In this document: piece by piece, positions 17,190 to 25,078 of the stretch
Numbering within the stretch: position 1 is the stretch's first letter
Layout: each line of letters starts with the position of its first letter
From: Dyadobacter tibetensis Y620-1
GTDB lineage: Bacteria > Bacteroidota > Bacteroidia > Cytophagales > Spirosomataceae
DNA length: 64,000 nucleotides
Direction of reading: 5' to 3'
NCBI RefSeq assembly: GCF_000566685.1
Contig: NZ_AZQN01000004.1
Location: 310,001 to 374,000, forward strand
Program-made: the position numbers and the translations under genes
Notes under the pieces: generated by a model
What the model was told of the DNA's origin: nothing
Databases searched by the model: none
Seen by the model: only the letters and a program-made list of their open reading frames with translations

Positions 17190-17384
17190 ATATTTATCGA
17201 CTATATTTGGGCCTTATACCTCGTTTAATTCGGATTGATACCGCAAAACCCTCTACAAATAATTATTTAATTTATTACTGGCGTTTTATTGATAATATTC
17301 GCAAGTATTCCCGTAGATAAGGGCGTATTCGCATCTTTGAGTGAACGTTTTTTGGTAAAAATAAAGAATAGGTTACCGACTAAG

Positions 17385-18119
17385 ATGAATATATTAATCG
17401 TTGAAGACGAAGCTGTCATTGCCAAGCATCTGCAGTATACATTAAGAGGATTTGGCTATGAGAGTATTTTCCTGGCTGGGGATTATGTTCAGGCAATCGA
17501 CATATTAAAAGATCAAATAGTGCACCTCGCATTGCTCGATATTAGTTTGGGAGGCTACCGTACAGGTATCGACGTTGCAGAATATATTCGACAGAACTTC
17601 AATTTTCCTTTTATCTTTCTTACGAGCCACGAGGAACTTCCTATCGTAAATGCCGCACTCAATACCTCCCCGAATGCCTTCTTGAACAAACCATTTAAGA
17701 ATATTTCAGTCTATACGGCAGTGAGTCTGGCACTTAAGAATTATAAAGACAATATAGCCGGGAAGAATGAGTCGGAAGAACGAAACGAAGAGTCGATTGT
17801 AATTCAGGACGCACTGTTCATCAAGGAGAAAAATGTGTTTACCAAAATTTTTCTCAATGAGATTTTATACATTCGTAGCGACGACAATTACCTGGAATTG
17901 CACACCCCCGATAAGAAATACACCATTCGTGAAACCTTGAAAAATATGATTCAACAATTGCCAGACAATCAATTTTTCAGGACTCACAAGTCGTTTATTG
18001 TCAATCTGAACGCTATAACGGCTATCAACTATATTCATTTGATGATAGGTGAGATAGAGATCCCTATCACCGCAGATAATCGTTCGGAACTGTTGGGTAA
18101 GCTCAACACTTTTTCTTAG
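17385..18119 (+). CDS. LytTR family response regulator
   Basis: 244 residues from ATG 17385 (the longer frame from 17289 adds 32 unrelated residues). Receiver domain 1-120: ILIVEDEAVIAKHL, phospho-Asp in LALLDISLGG, Lys in FLNKPF. The LytTR DNA-binding domain is about 140-240: FLNEILYIRSDDNYLELHT and FFRTHKSFIVNLNAI. It should bind DNA when phosphorylated by a sensor kinase, but none is adjacent, so it is an orphan here. A consensus -7 box (TATATTTG, 17202-17209) lies about 175 bases upstream without a good TTG partner. Confidence 0.9.
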   Translation: MNILIVEDEAVIAKHLQYTLRGFGYESIFLAGDYVQAIDILKDQIVHLALLDISLGGYRTGIDVAEYIRQNFNFPFIFLTSHEELPIVNAALNTSPNAFLNKPFKNISVYTAVSLALKNYKDNIAGKNESEERNEESIVIQDALFIKEKNVFTKIFLNEILYIRSDDNYLELHTPDKKYTIRETLKNMIQQLPDNQFFRTHKSFIVNLNAITAINYIHLMIGEIEIPITADNRSELLGKLNTFS

Positions 18120-18666
18120 TGCAGTAGTCGGCATGAACAGTTATGGACCAGGAATAAATGGGCCAATCACATACTTTTTAAGCCCTACTTACCTTTGGAA
18201 TATCTAAAACATGTTTTTTTATAAAAATTTATTCGCTGTTTCAATCTATACGTCTAATTCTGTCGTATGTTCTATCGAACACACCCCGTTTAGTTATATA
18301 TACGCAGATTATACACTAAGCTACCCCGTAAAAAAGGGCTAGATGATACTTCGGACTTTTCGCTTATCGACGCATTGATAGGTCAAAGCATAATATCGTT
18401 GAGTAATTCCTTACATCCTCGGAGTAATTTCACTGAGGATGTTTTATTTGTAGGCTGCCTATATAACATATTCCTGGATCGCTGCTCCTTTTATCCTTGT
18501 CAGGCGGGTAAAACCCAGAAGCAGAGGCGAAAATTTCTCCTTTTCCGACCTAGTATGGCTGGAAGCTTACTTTACCAGTCACATAAAAAAAGTCTGGCTA
18601 TACTAACCCGAATTACGATTAGTATGGCCAGACCCCATTATTTGCCTTTCATTTAGCATTAAAATA
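18120..18666. other. long intergenic region between convergent genes, no gene seen
   Basis: 547 bases. It contains a small hairpin ACATCCTC/GAGGATGT (18413-18420 and 18435-18442) followed by TTTATTT, a possible plus-strand terminator some 300 bases beyond the regulator, and a strong terminator for the minus-strand NamZ-like gene (18584-18633). A 93-codon plus-strand frame at 18375-18656 runs through both hairpins, is rich in Ser/Arg/Cys and has no signature; I reject it. Confidence 0.6.
18584..18633 (-). terminator. terminator of the NamZ-like gene
   Basis: 15-bp stem (18592-18606 with 18619-18633, one G-U pair, core GTCTGGC/GCCAGAC) followed on the minus strand by eight T. It lies 34 bases after the stop of the 18667-19911 gene. 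Confidence 0.88.
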
Positions 18667-19911
18667 TTATGGATAGAGCAGGTATTTTTTCCTTAGGGCT
18701 TTGTACTGACTTAATCCTGGCTCCCAACTTTGACGTATTTCAGCTTCCGACAGGCCTGCTATAACTTGCTTTCTCAAGTTTTCTGTTCCTGCCAGCTTAT
18801 CAAAATCGCCCATCTGCCGACTTTGACTCTTATCGAAAAACTTATCTTTTACAGGGTAGTTGCGATACATTTCCATCAGCCATCCTAAATGTATTTTACC
18901 ACTTTTACGGATTTCTGTCATATCAAAATTCCTTAGGTCCAGTCCGTAACAGAGCTCATTCATATGCAGAGGGCTTTCGCTCATACCCTTTATACTGACT
19001 GGCGTGAAAGCAAAATCATACTTTCCCTTAAGCAAAGGGGCTCCCAGAATGGTAAAGGGCATATAGGTGCCCCTTCCCTGGCTAATAATTGTACCTTCGA
19101 ACCAGCAAATATGCGGATATAGCATAACCGATTGCTGGGTATTAAGATTAGGAGAAGGAAGTATTGGAAGTTCGTAGGCACTTTCGTGCGTATAATTCTC
19201 AACCTTGATAATTTTCAGCTTGCATTGAAGTCTATTAGGCAACCAACCTTCGCCGTTAATCATCTGAGCTAGCTCGCCCATGGTGAGGCCATGACTAATA
19301 GGAATTTTGTACATACCAATGCCTGAATGAAGATGATCTTCCAGTATGGGGCCATCCACTAAGAATCCGTTAGGATTGGGGCGGTCGAAAATCAATAATT
19401 CTTTCTGGTTTTCCGCGCAGGCTTCCATAACATGACCGAGCGTGTTGATATAGGTATAAAACCTTGCACCTACATCTTGAATATCAAAGATCATCAAATC
19501 TATTGAGGCCATCTGCTCTTTGGTAGGTTTTTTCAGTTTACCATATAGAGATATTGCCGGAATTCCGGTCTTGGGATCGACGCTGTCGCTCACCTTATCC
19601 CCATTGCTGGCTGTGCCCCGAAAGCCGTGTTCCGGACCGAAAATATACTTAATATTGACACCCAGGGCCACCAGTCTGTCAACAAGTGCCGTGGCCCCAA
19701 TAATAGATGTCTGGTTGACTACCACCCCGACTCTTTTACCTTTGAGATACGACAGATAAGCCTGGGTCTGATCGGCACCCGTCTTCAATTCTTTGGCAAC
19801 GTTATCTGATTGATCGGGGGATTCATTTTGCTGGCGCGACGCACCTACGCATTGAACCTGCAAAAGGAGCAATAAACCCAGCCCTAGATTGATAGTAAGT
19901 TTATTAAGCAT
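18667..19911 (-). CDS. DUF1343 exo-beta-N-acetylmuramidase (NamZ-like, GH171)
   Basis: 414 residues. A signal peptide with a Cys near residue 21 (LLLLQVQC) suggests a lipoprotein. The DUF1343 domain fills the rest: GKRVGVVVNQTSIIG, YIFGPEHGFRGTASNGDKV, LMIFDIQDVGARFYTYINTL, LLIFDRPNPNGFLVDGP and ISHGLTMGELAQMINGE. The family trims N-acetylmuramic acid from peptidoglycan fragments, so the protein probably acts in the periplasm on wall turnover products. It follows the M42 peptidase gene on the same strand, with a two-tier hairpin in the gap. Confidence 0.85.
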   Translation of the reverse strand: MLNKLTINLGLGLLLLLQVQCVGASRQQNESPDQSDNVAKELKTGADQTQAYLSYLKGKRVGVVVNQTSIIGATALVDRLVALGVNIKYIFGPEHGFRGTASNGDKVSDSVDPKTGIPAISLYGKLKKPTKEQMASIDLMIFDIQDVGARFYTYINTLGHVMEACAENQKELLIFDRPNPNGFLVDGPILEDHLHSGIGMYKIPISHGLTMGELAQMINGEGWLPNRLQCKLKIIKVENYTHESAYELPILPSPNLNTQQSVMLYPHICWFEGTIISQGRGTYMPFTILGAPLLKGKYDFAFTPVSIKGMSESPLHMNELCYGLDLRNFDMTEIRKSGKIHLGWLMEMYRNYPVKDKFFDKSQSRQMGDFDKLAGTENLRKQVIAGLSEAEIRQSWEPGLSQYKALRKKYLLYP

Positions 19912-19943
19912 GCTATTAGGAATAGTAGGTTGTTTATACTTGG

Positions 19944-19985
19944 ACTAATGGCTGATGCGACCAAGCGTTCGCAACAACCATTAGT
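19944..19985. repeat. two-tier hairpin between the M42 peptidase and NamZ-like genes
   Basis: Outer arms ACTAATGG (19944-19951) and CCATTAGT (19978-19985); inner arms TGCGA (19956-19960) and TCGCA (19969-19973); 4x4 internal loop. It lies in the gap between two minus-strand genes, about 33 bases from the downstream ATG, with no T-run. It could be an RNA leader structure or a processing site. Confidence 0.5.
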
Positions 19986-20026
19986 ATCGATTTAAAAATT
20001 CCCTCGTTAAGAAAACTGGAGCAACT

Positions 20027-21097
20027 TTATTTAATATACCGAAAGTCTTCATTTCCTTTAAGACTCAGCAGTACATCATACATTAACTGTATAACGCCTT
20101 GTACATCATCTTTATGTACCATTTCTACCGTGGTATGCATGTACTTAAGAGGAAGAGATATCAACGCCGAAGCCACACCTTCCGAAGAATAAGCAAACGA
20201 GTCCGTATCTGTACCAGTTGAACGGCTTACTGCCTGACGTTGAAAGGGAATAGATTTTTGCTCGGCCACTTCAATTAACAGGTCACGAAGGTTATTCTGA
20301 ACCGCTGGACCGTAGCATATTACGGGCCCTCCCCCACTTTTAAGATCACCTTGCTCTTTTTTATTGTACATGGGCGACTGAGTGTCATGGGTAACATCGG
20401 TACAGATAGCGATATCTGGCTTCAGTCTTCTGGAGATCATCTCTGCGCCTTTAAGCCCTATTTCTTCCTGTACGGCATTTACCACGTACAGGGTAAAAGG
20501 GAGTTTAACATTATTTTCATGCAGCATCCGGGCAACCTCTGCTATCATAAAACCACCCATACGATTATCAAGGGCCCGGCCTACATAGAATTTCTCGTTG
20601 AGCTCGTCCAGACCATCGGCAAATGTTACTACGGTACCTACATGTATGCCCATTCCAAGGACTTCATCCTTATTTGCCGCTCCCACGTCTATAAATAACT
20701 CATGAACTTTGGGTGTTTGGTCTTTTGAGGTATCCCGAACATGGATAGCCGGCCACCCAAAAACACCCTTTACTACCCCTTTGGCGGTGTGAAGGTTAAC
20801 CCGCATGGAAGGGGCGATGGAGGCATCGGAACCTCCGTTACGACGCACTGAAATATAACCCTCATCGGAAATATAATTCACAAACCAGGCTATCTCGTCA
20901 GAATGTGCCTCAATGACCACTTTATAGTCCTGCCCCGGACCAATTACACCTACAGCAGTTCCATAAACATCTACGATTTGTTCTTCAATATATGGTTTTA
21001 TATAATCCAACCATATCTGCTGCCCCGTAGATTCGAAACCGGTGGGTGATGCATTATTTAAATACTTATAAAGAAACTCTTTGCTCTTGTCCGACAT
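20027..21097 (-). CDS. M42 family aminopeptidase (glutamyl aminopeptidase / endoglucanase-like)
   Basis: 356 residues, cytosolic. The dinuclear-zinc ligands of M42 are all visible: VIEAHSDEIAWFV (His, Asp), RALDNRMGGFM (Asp), VQEEIGLKGAEM (catalytic Glu-Glu), AICTDVTHD (Asp) and the C-terminal MHTTVEMVHKDDV (His). It trims N-terminal residues from short peptides, as a large self-compartmentalising tetrahedral complex in known members. Confidence 0.93.
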   Translation of the reverse strand: MSDKSKEFLYKYLNNASPTGFESTGQQIWLDYIKPYIEEQIVDVYGTAVGVIGPGQDYKVVIEAHSDEIAWFVNYISDEGYISVRRNGGSDASIAPSMRVNLHTAKGVVKGVFGWPAIHVRDTSKDQTPKVHELFIDVGAANKDEVLGMGIHVGTVVTFADGLDELNEKFYVGRALDNRMGGFMIAEVARMLHENNVKLPFTLYVVNAVQEEIGLKGAEMISRRLKPDIAICTDVTHDTQSPMYNKKEQGDLKSGGGPVICYGPAVQNNLRDLLIEVAEQKSIPFQRQAVSRSTGTDTDSFAYSSEGVASALISLPLKYMHTTVEMVHKDDVQGVIQLMYDVLLSLKGNEDFRYIK

Positions 21098-21178
21098 ATA
21101 CTCGTATTGTTATTTATTTGAATGCTAATTATAAATCATAATGACATGATATTATCCTCTAGTGCCTCCTATTGAAGT

Positions 21179-21508
21179 TTATCCTTTCATAAAGCGAAGA
21201 AAACTCCAGTGCCTACGCTCATTGAGGTATTCAAAATTCTTTTCATTCAAAAAAGCCTCCCGCTCAAACGAAATAGCCCGATAGGCTTGGTAGTGGCTCT
21301 TTAACTTTATAATGCCAATCAGATATTCAATCAGGTACCAAAGATAAAACAATAAAATACCCATCTCAATCTGTTGTCTTAAATGAATCCTTTCATGATT
21401 TAGCAGAACCGGATCAGGATCAGTACTGCGGCTAAGAACAAAAGGATAAAGGGCCATACCCTCCACCCACAGAAACGAAATTTTCACCAAAATACCAGAG
21501 ATGCGCAT
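21179..21508 (-). CDS. small membrane protein with HExxH motif, function unknown
   Basis: 109 residues from ATG 21508; the longer frame from 21670 overlaps the end of greA and adds a stretch without similarity. NHERIHLRQQIEM (about residues 37-49) carries a HExxH zinc-protease motif, preceded by GMALYPFVLSRS and followed by one strong membrane helix (ILLFYLWYLIEYLIGII). C-terminal EREAFLNEKNFEYL could supply a further acidic ligand. I recognise the pattern as conserved in Bacteroidota but know no function. It may share a transcript with greA. Confidence 0.65.
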   Translation of the reverse strand: MRISGILVKISFLWVEGMALYPFVLSRSTDPDPVLLNHERIHLRQQIEMGILLFYLWYLIEYLIGIIKLKSHYQAYRAISFEREAFLNEKNFEYLNERRHWSFLRFMKG

Positions 21509-21596
21509 CTTGACATGTCTAAAAGTAAAACAGTCCACAATATACAGTATTAACTGACGATTGTGAACCGTTAAGCCTAAGGAAACAAAAACCAGT

Positions 21597-22073
21597 TTAC
21601 AACCGGCTAATATCCAATACTTCAAATTCCATAATTCCGGCAGGAACTTTAATCTCGGTTGTTTCACCAACTTTTTTACCGAGTAGCCCTTTTCCTATGG
21701 GTGAACCAACGGAAATCTTTCCCGCTTTTAGGTCCGCTTCTTCTTCAGACACTAAGATATAGGTCATTTCCATGCCTGTCTTGCGATTCTTAATCTTCAC
21801 TTTGGAGAGGACCGCTACCTGGGAAGTATCAATGGAGGATTCATCTATAACCCGGGCTGTAGAAAGTATCTCCTCCAATTTGGCAATCTTCATTTCGTGC
21901 ATACCTTGTGCATCTTTGGCCGCATCATACTCTGCATTTTCGCTCAAATCACCTTTATCCCTGGCTTCGGCTATCTGCTTGGCGATTTCGGTACGGCCCT
22001 TGGTTTTCATATCATTCAACTCTGCCTTGAGTTTATTTAAACCTTCTTCTGTATAGTATGAAAATTTAGCCAT
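21597..22073 (-). CDS. greA: transcription elongation factor GreA
   Basis: 158 residues, normal length. An N-terminal coiled coil with the tip acidic residues in GDLSENAEYDAAKDAQ, and the C-terminal FKBP-like domain with SPIGKGLLGKKVGE and IKVPAGIMEFEVLDI. GreA enters the RNA polymerase secondary channel and stimulates cleavage of backtracked RNA. The gene has an unusually well-defined leader: a consensus promoter about 174 bases upstream of the ATG and a hairpin-T9 terminator between promoter and ATG. Confidence 0.96.
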   Translation of the reverse strand: MAKFSYYTEEGLNKLKAELNDMKTKGRTEIAKQIAEARDKGDLSENAEYDAAKDAQGMHEMKIAKLEEILSTARVIDESSIDTSQVAVLSKVKIKNRKTGMEMTYILVSEEEADLKAGKISVGSPIGKGLLGKKVGETTEIKVPAGIMEFEVLDISRL

Positions 22074-22120
22074 GGTTAATTAAATGGTTTATATAGTCTT
22101 AAAAAATTACAATTGGGTAT

Positions 22121-22149
22121 AAAAAAAAAGAACGGCTCCAAGACCGTCC
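22121..22149 (-). terminator. intrinsic terminator inside the greA leader
   Basis: Minus strand: GGACGGT, loop CTTGGA, GCCGTTC (7 pairs, two of them G-U), directly followed by nine T (22129-22121). It lies downstream of the greA promoter and 47 bases before the greA ATG, so it would cut transcripts before the gene. Confidence 0.65.
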
Positions 22150-22180
22150 ACATGTGTTCGATTAAACGCATCGCAGAAGG

Positions 22181-22228
22181 CTAGAAAACCTTATCATTTC
22201 GGCACATATGTTCTGTATTCTTTCTCAT
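22181..22228 (-). CDS. possible leader peptide upstream of greA
   Basis: A 15-codon ATG frame reading MRKNTEHMCRNDKVF, beginning about 12 bases after the predicted transcription start and ending 32 bases before the leader terminator. The layout recalls an attenuator, but the peptide has no run of a regulatory amino acid, and a frame this short can occur by chance. Confidence 0.2.
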   Translation of the reverse strand: MRKNTEHMCRNDKVF

Positions 22229-22246
22229 AATTCTAAACATGAACAA

Positions 22247-22277
22247 CAAAAATAGCAATATTTGTAAATGCTAACAA
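22247..22277 (-). promoter_or_regulatory. greA promoter
   Basis: Minus strand: TTG (22275-22277), exactly 20 bases, TATTTTTG (22247-22254). This is a full match to the Bacteroidota consensus TTG-N19-21-TAnnTTTG. The start site would be near 22240, giving a leader of about 165 bases. Confidence 0.72.
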
Positions 22278-22305
22278 ACCATACGCTCAAAAGGATTCAT
22301 ATAAT

Positions 22306-23268
22306 ATGTCAAATTCACTAAGAATAGTTTTTATGGGTACACCAGAGTTTGCGGTGGCTAGTCTGAAAAGCCTGGTCGAGTCAAAATCTAATGTAGTAGC
22401 TGTCGTTACAGCTCCCGATAGACCCGCCGGGCGTGGCCAAAAACTCCTGGCTTCCCCCGTTAAAACCTATGCTTTACAGGCAGGACTTACCGTGCTACAG
22501 CCTGAAAAACTCAAAGCTCCAGATTTCCTGGAAACTTTGCGCTCCCTGCAGGCAGACCTTCAGATTGTGGTAGCTTTCAGGATGTTACCAGAGGTCGTCT
22601 GGAATATGCCACCCCTAGGGACCTTCAACTTACATGGCTCCCTACTACCCCAGTACCGGGGGGCTGCTCCTATCAACTGGGCCATTATACAAGGTGAAAC
22701 TGTAACAGGTGTAACGACTTTCTTCATAGAAAAAGATATAGATACCGGGAAAATTATTTTTCAGGACAGAGAAAATATCATGCCTGACGATGATGCCGGC
22801 ACCCTGTACGAACGTCTGATGCATAAGGGAGCAGCATTGGTCGTGCGAACTGTAGAAGCCATTGAAACAGGACACTATCCTCAAGTAGAACAGAACGAAA
22901 CTTCCTCACTGCAACCTGCACCAAAAATATTTAGAGAGACTTGTGAGCTAGATTGGACCCACACTTCTCAAACCTTACACAACAAAATACGGGGTCTGTC
23001 ACCCTATCCCGCTGCCTGGTGTAATCTGAGTGACCTTACTTGTAAGATTTTCAAAACAAAAATCCTTGAAGAAAACGGTGATGCACAACCCGGGGTTTTC
23101 CGTACGGATAACAAAACTTACCTTCATTTTAAGACCGGTGATGGTTGGCTGTCTATATTAAATCTACAGCTTCAAGGTAAAAAGCGCATGGACATAGACG
23201 ATTTTTTAAGAGGCAACAGGCTTAATCCCACAGATTGGAGCCGACCCAATGTAAAAGAGGACCAGTAA
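22306..23268 (+). CDS. fmt: methionyl-tRNA formyltransferase
   Basis: 320 residues. The formyl-transferase core is intact: RIVFMGTPEFAVASLKSL, VTAPDRPAGRGQKL, the catalytic FNLHGSLLPQYRGAAPINWAI (Asn, His) and GVTTFFIEKDIDTGKII (Asp). The C-terminal tRNA-binding OB-like domain follows (about 205-315). It formylates initiator Met-tRNA. Divergent from greA, sharing a 232-base promoter region. Confidence 0.96.
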   Translation: MSNSLRIVFMGTPEFAVASLKSLVESKSNVVAVVTAPDRPAGRGQKLLASPVKTYALQAGLTVLQPEKLKAPDFLETLRSLQADLQIVVAFRMLPEVVWNMPPLGTFNLHGSLLPQYRGAAPINWAIIQGETVTGVTTFFIEKDIDTGKIIFQDRENIMPDDDAGTLYERLMHKGAALVVRTVEAIETGHYPQVEQNETSSLQPAPKIFRETCELDWTHTSQTLHNKIRGLSPYPAAWCNLSDLTCKIFKTKILEENGDAQPGVFRTDNKTYLHFKTGDGWLSILNLQLQGKKRMDIDDFLRGNRLNPTDWSRPNVKEDQ

Positions 23269-23351
23269 ATACCCGATTGACTCAACAATGGTTCGTTCCG
23301 ATTCGGGAATAAAAGTGCATAACGGATTAACCTGCAAACATTAAATTAAAT

Positions 23352-23843
23352 ATGAAATTATCCATCATTGTTGCCGTAGCAGAAAATGGCGTAATAGGGC
23401 GAGAAAACAGCTTGATCTGGCGGTTGTCGGCCGACCTGAAAAGATTTAAACAACTTACCATGGGTCACCCCATGATCATGGGACGCAAAACCTTCGAGTC
23501 TATTGGCAAACCCCTGCCGGGTCGTACCTCTATAGTAATCACCCGACAAAAAGATTTCCACCCTGAAGGAGTGGTTGTGGCCTACTCCCTGCAGGAAGCC
23601 ATAGCCTGTGCAAAGTCTCTGGACGCCGAAAGCGCCTTTGTAATAGGCGGAGGAGAAATATACCGGCAGGCCCTGCCCTATTGCAACCAACTTTTTATTA
23701 CCCGGGTAATGACTGATGTAGAGGGTGATACCTATTTTCATTTGCCCGACCTGGATCTTTGGAATGAAACCTTCTCCGCTGAATATCCGGCAGATGATAA
23801 AAATGAATTTTCTTACAAATTCCTCGATTTAGAAAAAAAATGA
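23352..23843 (+). CDS. folA: dihydrofolate reductase
   Basis: 163 residues. IVAVAENGVIGRENSLIWRLSADLKRFK holds the Met20-type loop and the catalytic Asp; GHPMIMGRKTFESIGKPLPGRTSIVIT and AFVIGGGEIYRQAL complete the NADPH site. It reduces dihydrofolate to tetrahydrofolate, which supplies formyl groups for the upstream Fmt. Slight oddity: the two prolines usual in the loop (xPWxLPAD) are Ile and Ser here. Confidence 0.95.
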   Translation: MKLSIIVAVAENGVIGRENSLIWRLSADLKRFKQLTMGHPMIMGRKTFESIGKPLPGRTSIVITRQKDFHPEGVVVAYSLQEAIACAKSLDAESAFVIGGGEIYRQALPYCNQLFITRVMTDVEGDTYFHLPDLDLWNETFSAEYPADDKNEFSYKFLDLEKK

Positions 23844-23893
23844 AGATAAAAATGGTATATTGGACTCTATTTTTTAAAAAGTAAGTAAGTAAA

Positions 23894-25018
23894 ATGAGCC
23901 CATCAACCCTAACAGAAACTTTAGTTTTTGAGTTAATAACCCCCGCTACAGACCGAAGACCAGTATATATTTCCGGACCATTTTGTAAATGGTTGCCCGA
24001 TGTAGAAGCCTATAAGATGACCGAAACCTCTCCTGGTCATTATATTTTGCACTTTCCCGAAACGGCCGAACTCATGTTCCCTTTCGAATACAAATATACC
24101 CGTGGAGGATGGGACCAGGTCGAGCTGGATCGATATGGCCAGCCTCAACAAAATCGCATGGTGTGGCAACACACCGAGCATGTAGAAGACCGGATCACAC
24201 GCTGGCAAAGGAATGCCAGTATCAAACACGATCATTCGCCTATTATTGAAGTTTTATCGGAAGAGTTTTACATTCCTCAGCTCGATAAAAGTCGTAAAAT
24301 TCACGTGCTCCTTCCCCATCATTATTATGAGCAACCCGACAGGCACTTCCCTGTTCTTTATATGACCGACGCTCAAAATCTGTTTGGAGAAGGCTCCCCT
24401 TATGGCAACTGGCAAATAGACCAGGAGCTTACCAAACTGGCCGAACAAGATCGCGCCAACGTGATCATTGTCGCTGTTGACCATGCCGATGAAGCCGACG
24501 ACTACGACCGGATTCAGGAAATATCGCCCTATGATGCGCCTAAAATAGGCAAAGGTCAGGGTGACCTATTTCTGCGGTTTGTGGCTGAAACCTTGAAACC
24601 GCAAATAGACAAGCAGTACCGCACCTTGCCAGATCGACTGAATACCGGGATGGGCGGAAGCAGTGTAGGCGGACTCCTCAGTATCTATGCAGCTCTCATG
24701 TATCCCCATGTCTTCGGACGTCTCATGATATTTTCACCTACCTTATGGATATCAAGCCGTATCTATTTTGATGCCATACATTTCTTCGAACCTTTTGAAA
24801 CGAAAATCTATTTATACGGAGGGGGGAAAGAAGAGCCGAAGACAAAGACAGACAATATGCTTGCAAATATTGAAAAACTAAATCAAACCTTAGTTAACCA
24901 AGGTTTTGGATATTCCAGGGTTGAGATCAAAACTGAAATAGACCCAGAAGGCATACATAGTGAAGAGCGCTGGGGGAAAGAATTTCCAAAAGCCCTGGAC
25001 TGGCTATTTAATTGCTAA
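23894..25018 (+). CDS. esterase D-type alpha/beta hydrolase with N-terminal sandwich domain
   Basis: 374 residues without a signal peptide. An N-terminal beta-sandwich of CBM20/48 or E-set type (about 1-100: VYISGPFCKWLPDVEAYKM ... FPFEYKYTRGGWDQVELD), then an esterase domain with the nucleophile elbow MGGSSVGGLLSIY (Ser about residue 255), a DAQNLFG lid segment and a likely catalytic His near the C-terminus (GIHSEERWG). Relatives include feruloyl and siderophore esterases (Fes/IroE); the true substrate is unclear. A strong terminator separates it from hslU. Confidence 0.8.
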   Translation: MSPSTLTETLVFELITPATDRRPVYISGPFCKWLPDVEAYKMTETSPGHYILHFPETAELMFPFEYKYTRGGWDQVELDRYGQPQQNRMVWQHTEHVEDRITRWQRNASIKHDHSPIIEVLSEEFYIPQLDKSRKIHVLLPHHYYEQPDRHFPVLYMTDAQNLFGEGSPYGNWQIDQELTKLAEQDRANVIIVAVDHADEADDYDRIQEISPYDAPKIGKGQGDLFLRFVAETLKPQIDKQYRTLPDRLNTGMGGSSVGGLLSIYAALMYPHVFGRLMIFSPTLWISSRIYFDAIHFFEPFETKIYLYGGGKEEPKTKTDNMLANIEKLNQTLVNQGFGYSRVEIKTEIDPEGIHSEERWGKEFPKALDWLFNC

Positions 25019-25020
25019 GC

Positions 25021-25065
25021 AAAAAAGGGCCTGCCCCACTAAATGGAGACAGGCCCTTTCTTTTA
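25021..25065. terminator. bidirectional terminator between the esterase gene and hslU
   Basis: AAAGGGCCTG (25024-25033) pairs with CAGGCCCTTT (25050-25059), followed by CTTTT on the plus strand and A-rich sequence on the other side. It serves the two convergent genes. Confidence 0.88.
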
Positions 25066-25078
25066 ATTGTCGGCACCA

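Noticed and set aside
18375-18656. 93-codon plus-strand frame in the long gap before the NamZ-like gene
   Set aside because: It runs through two hairpins, one of them a clear terminator, and shows no protein signature.
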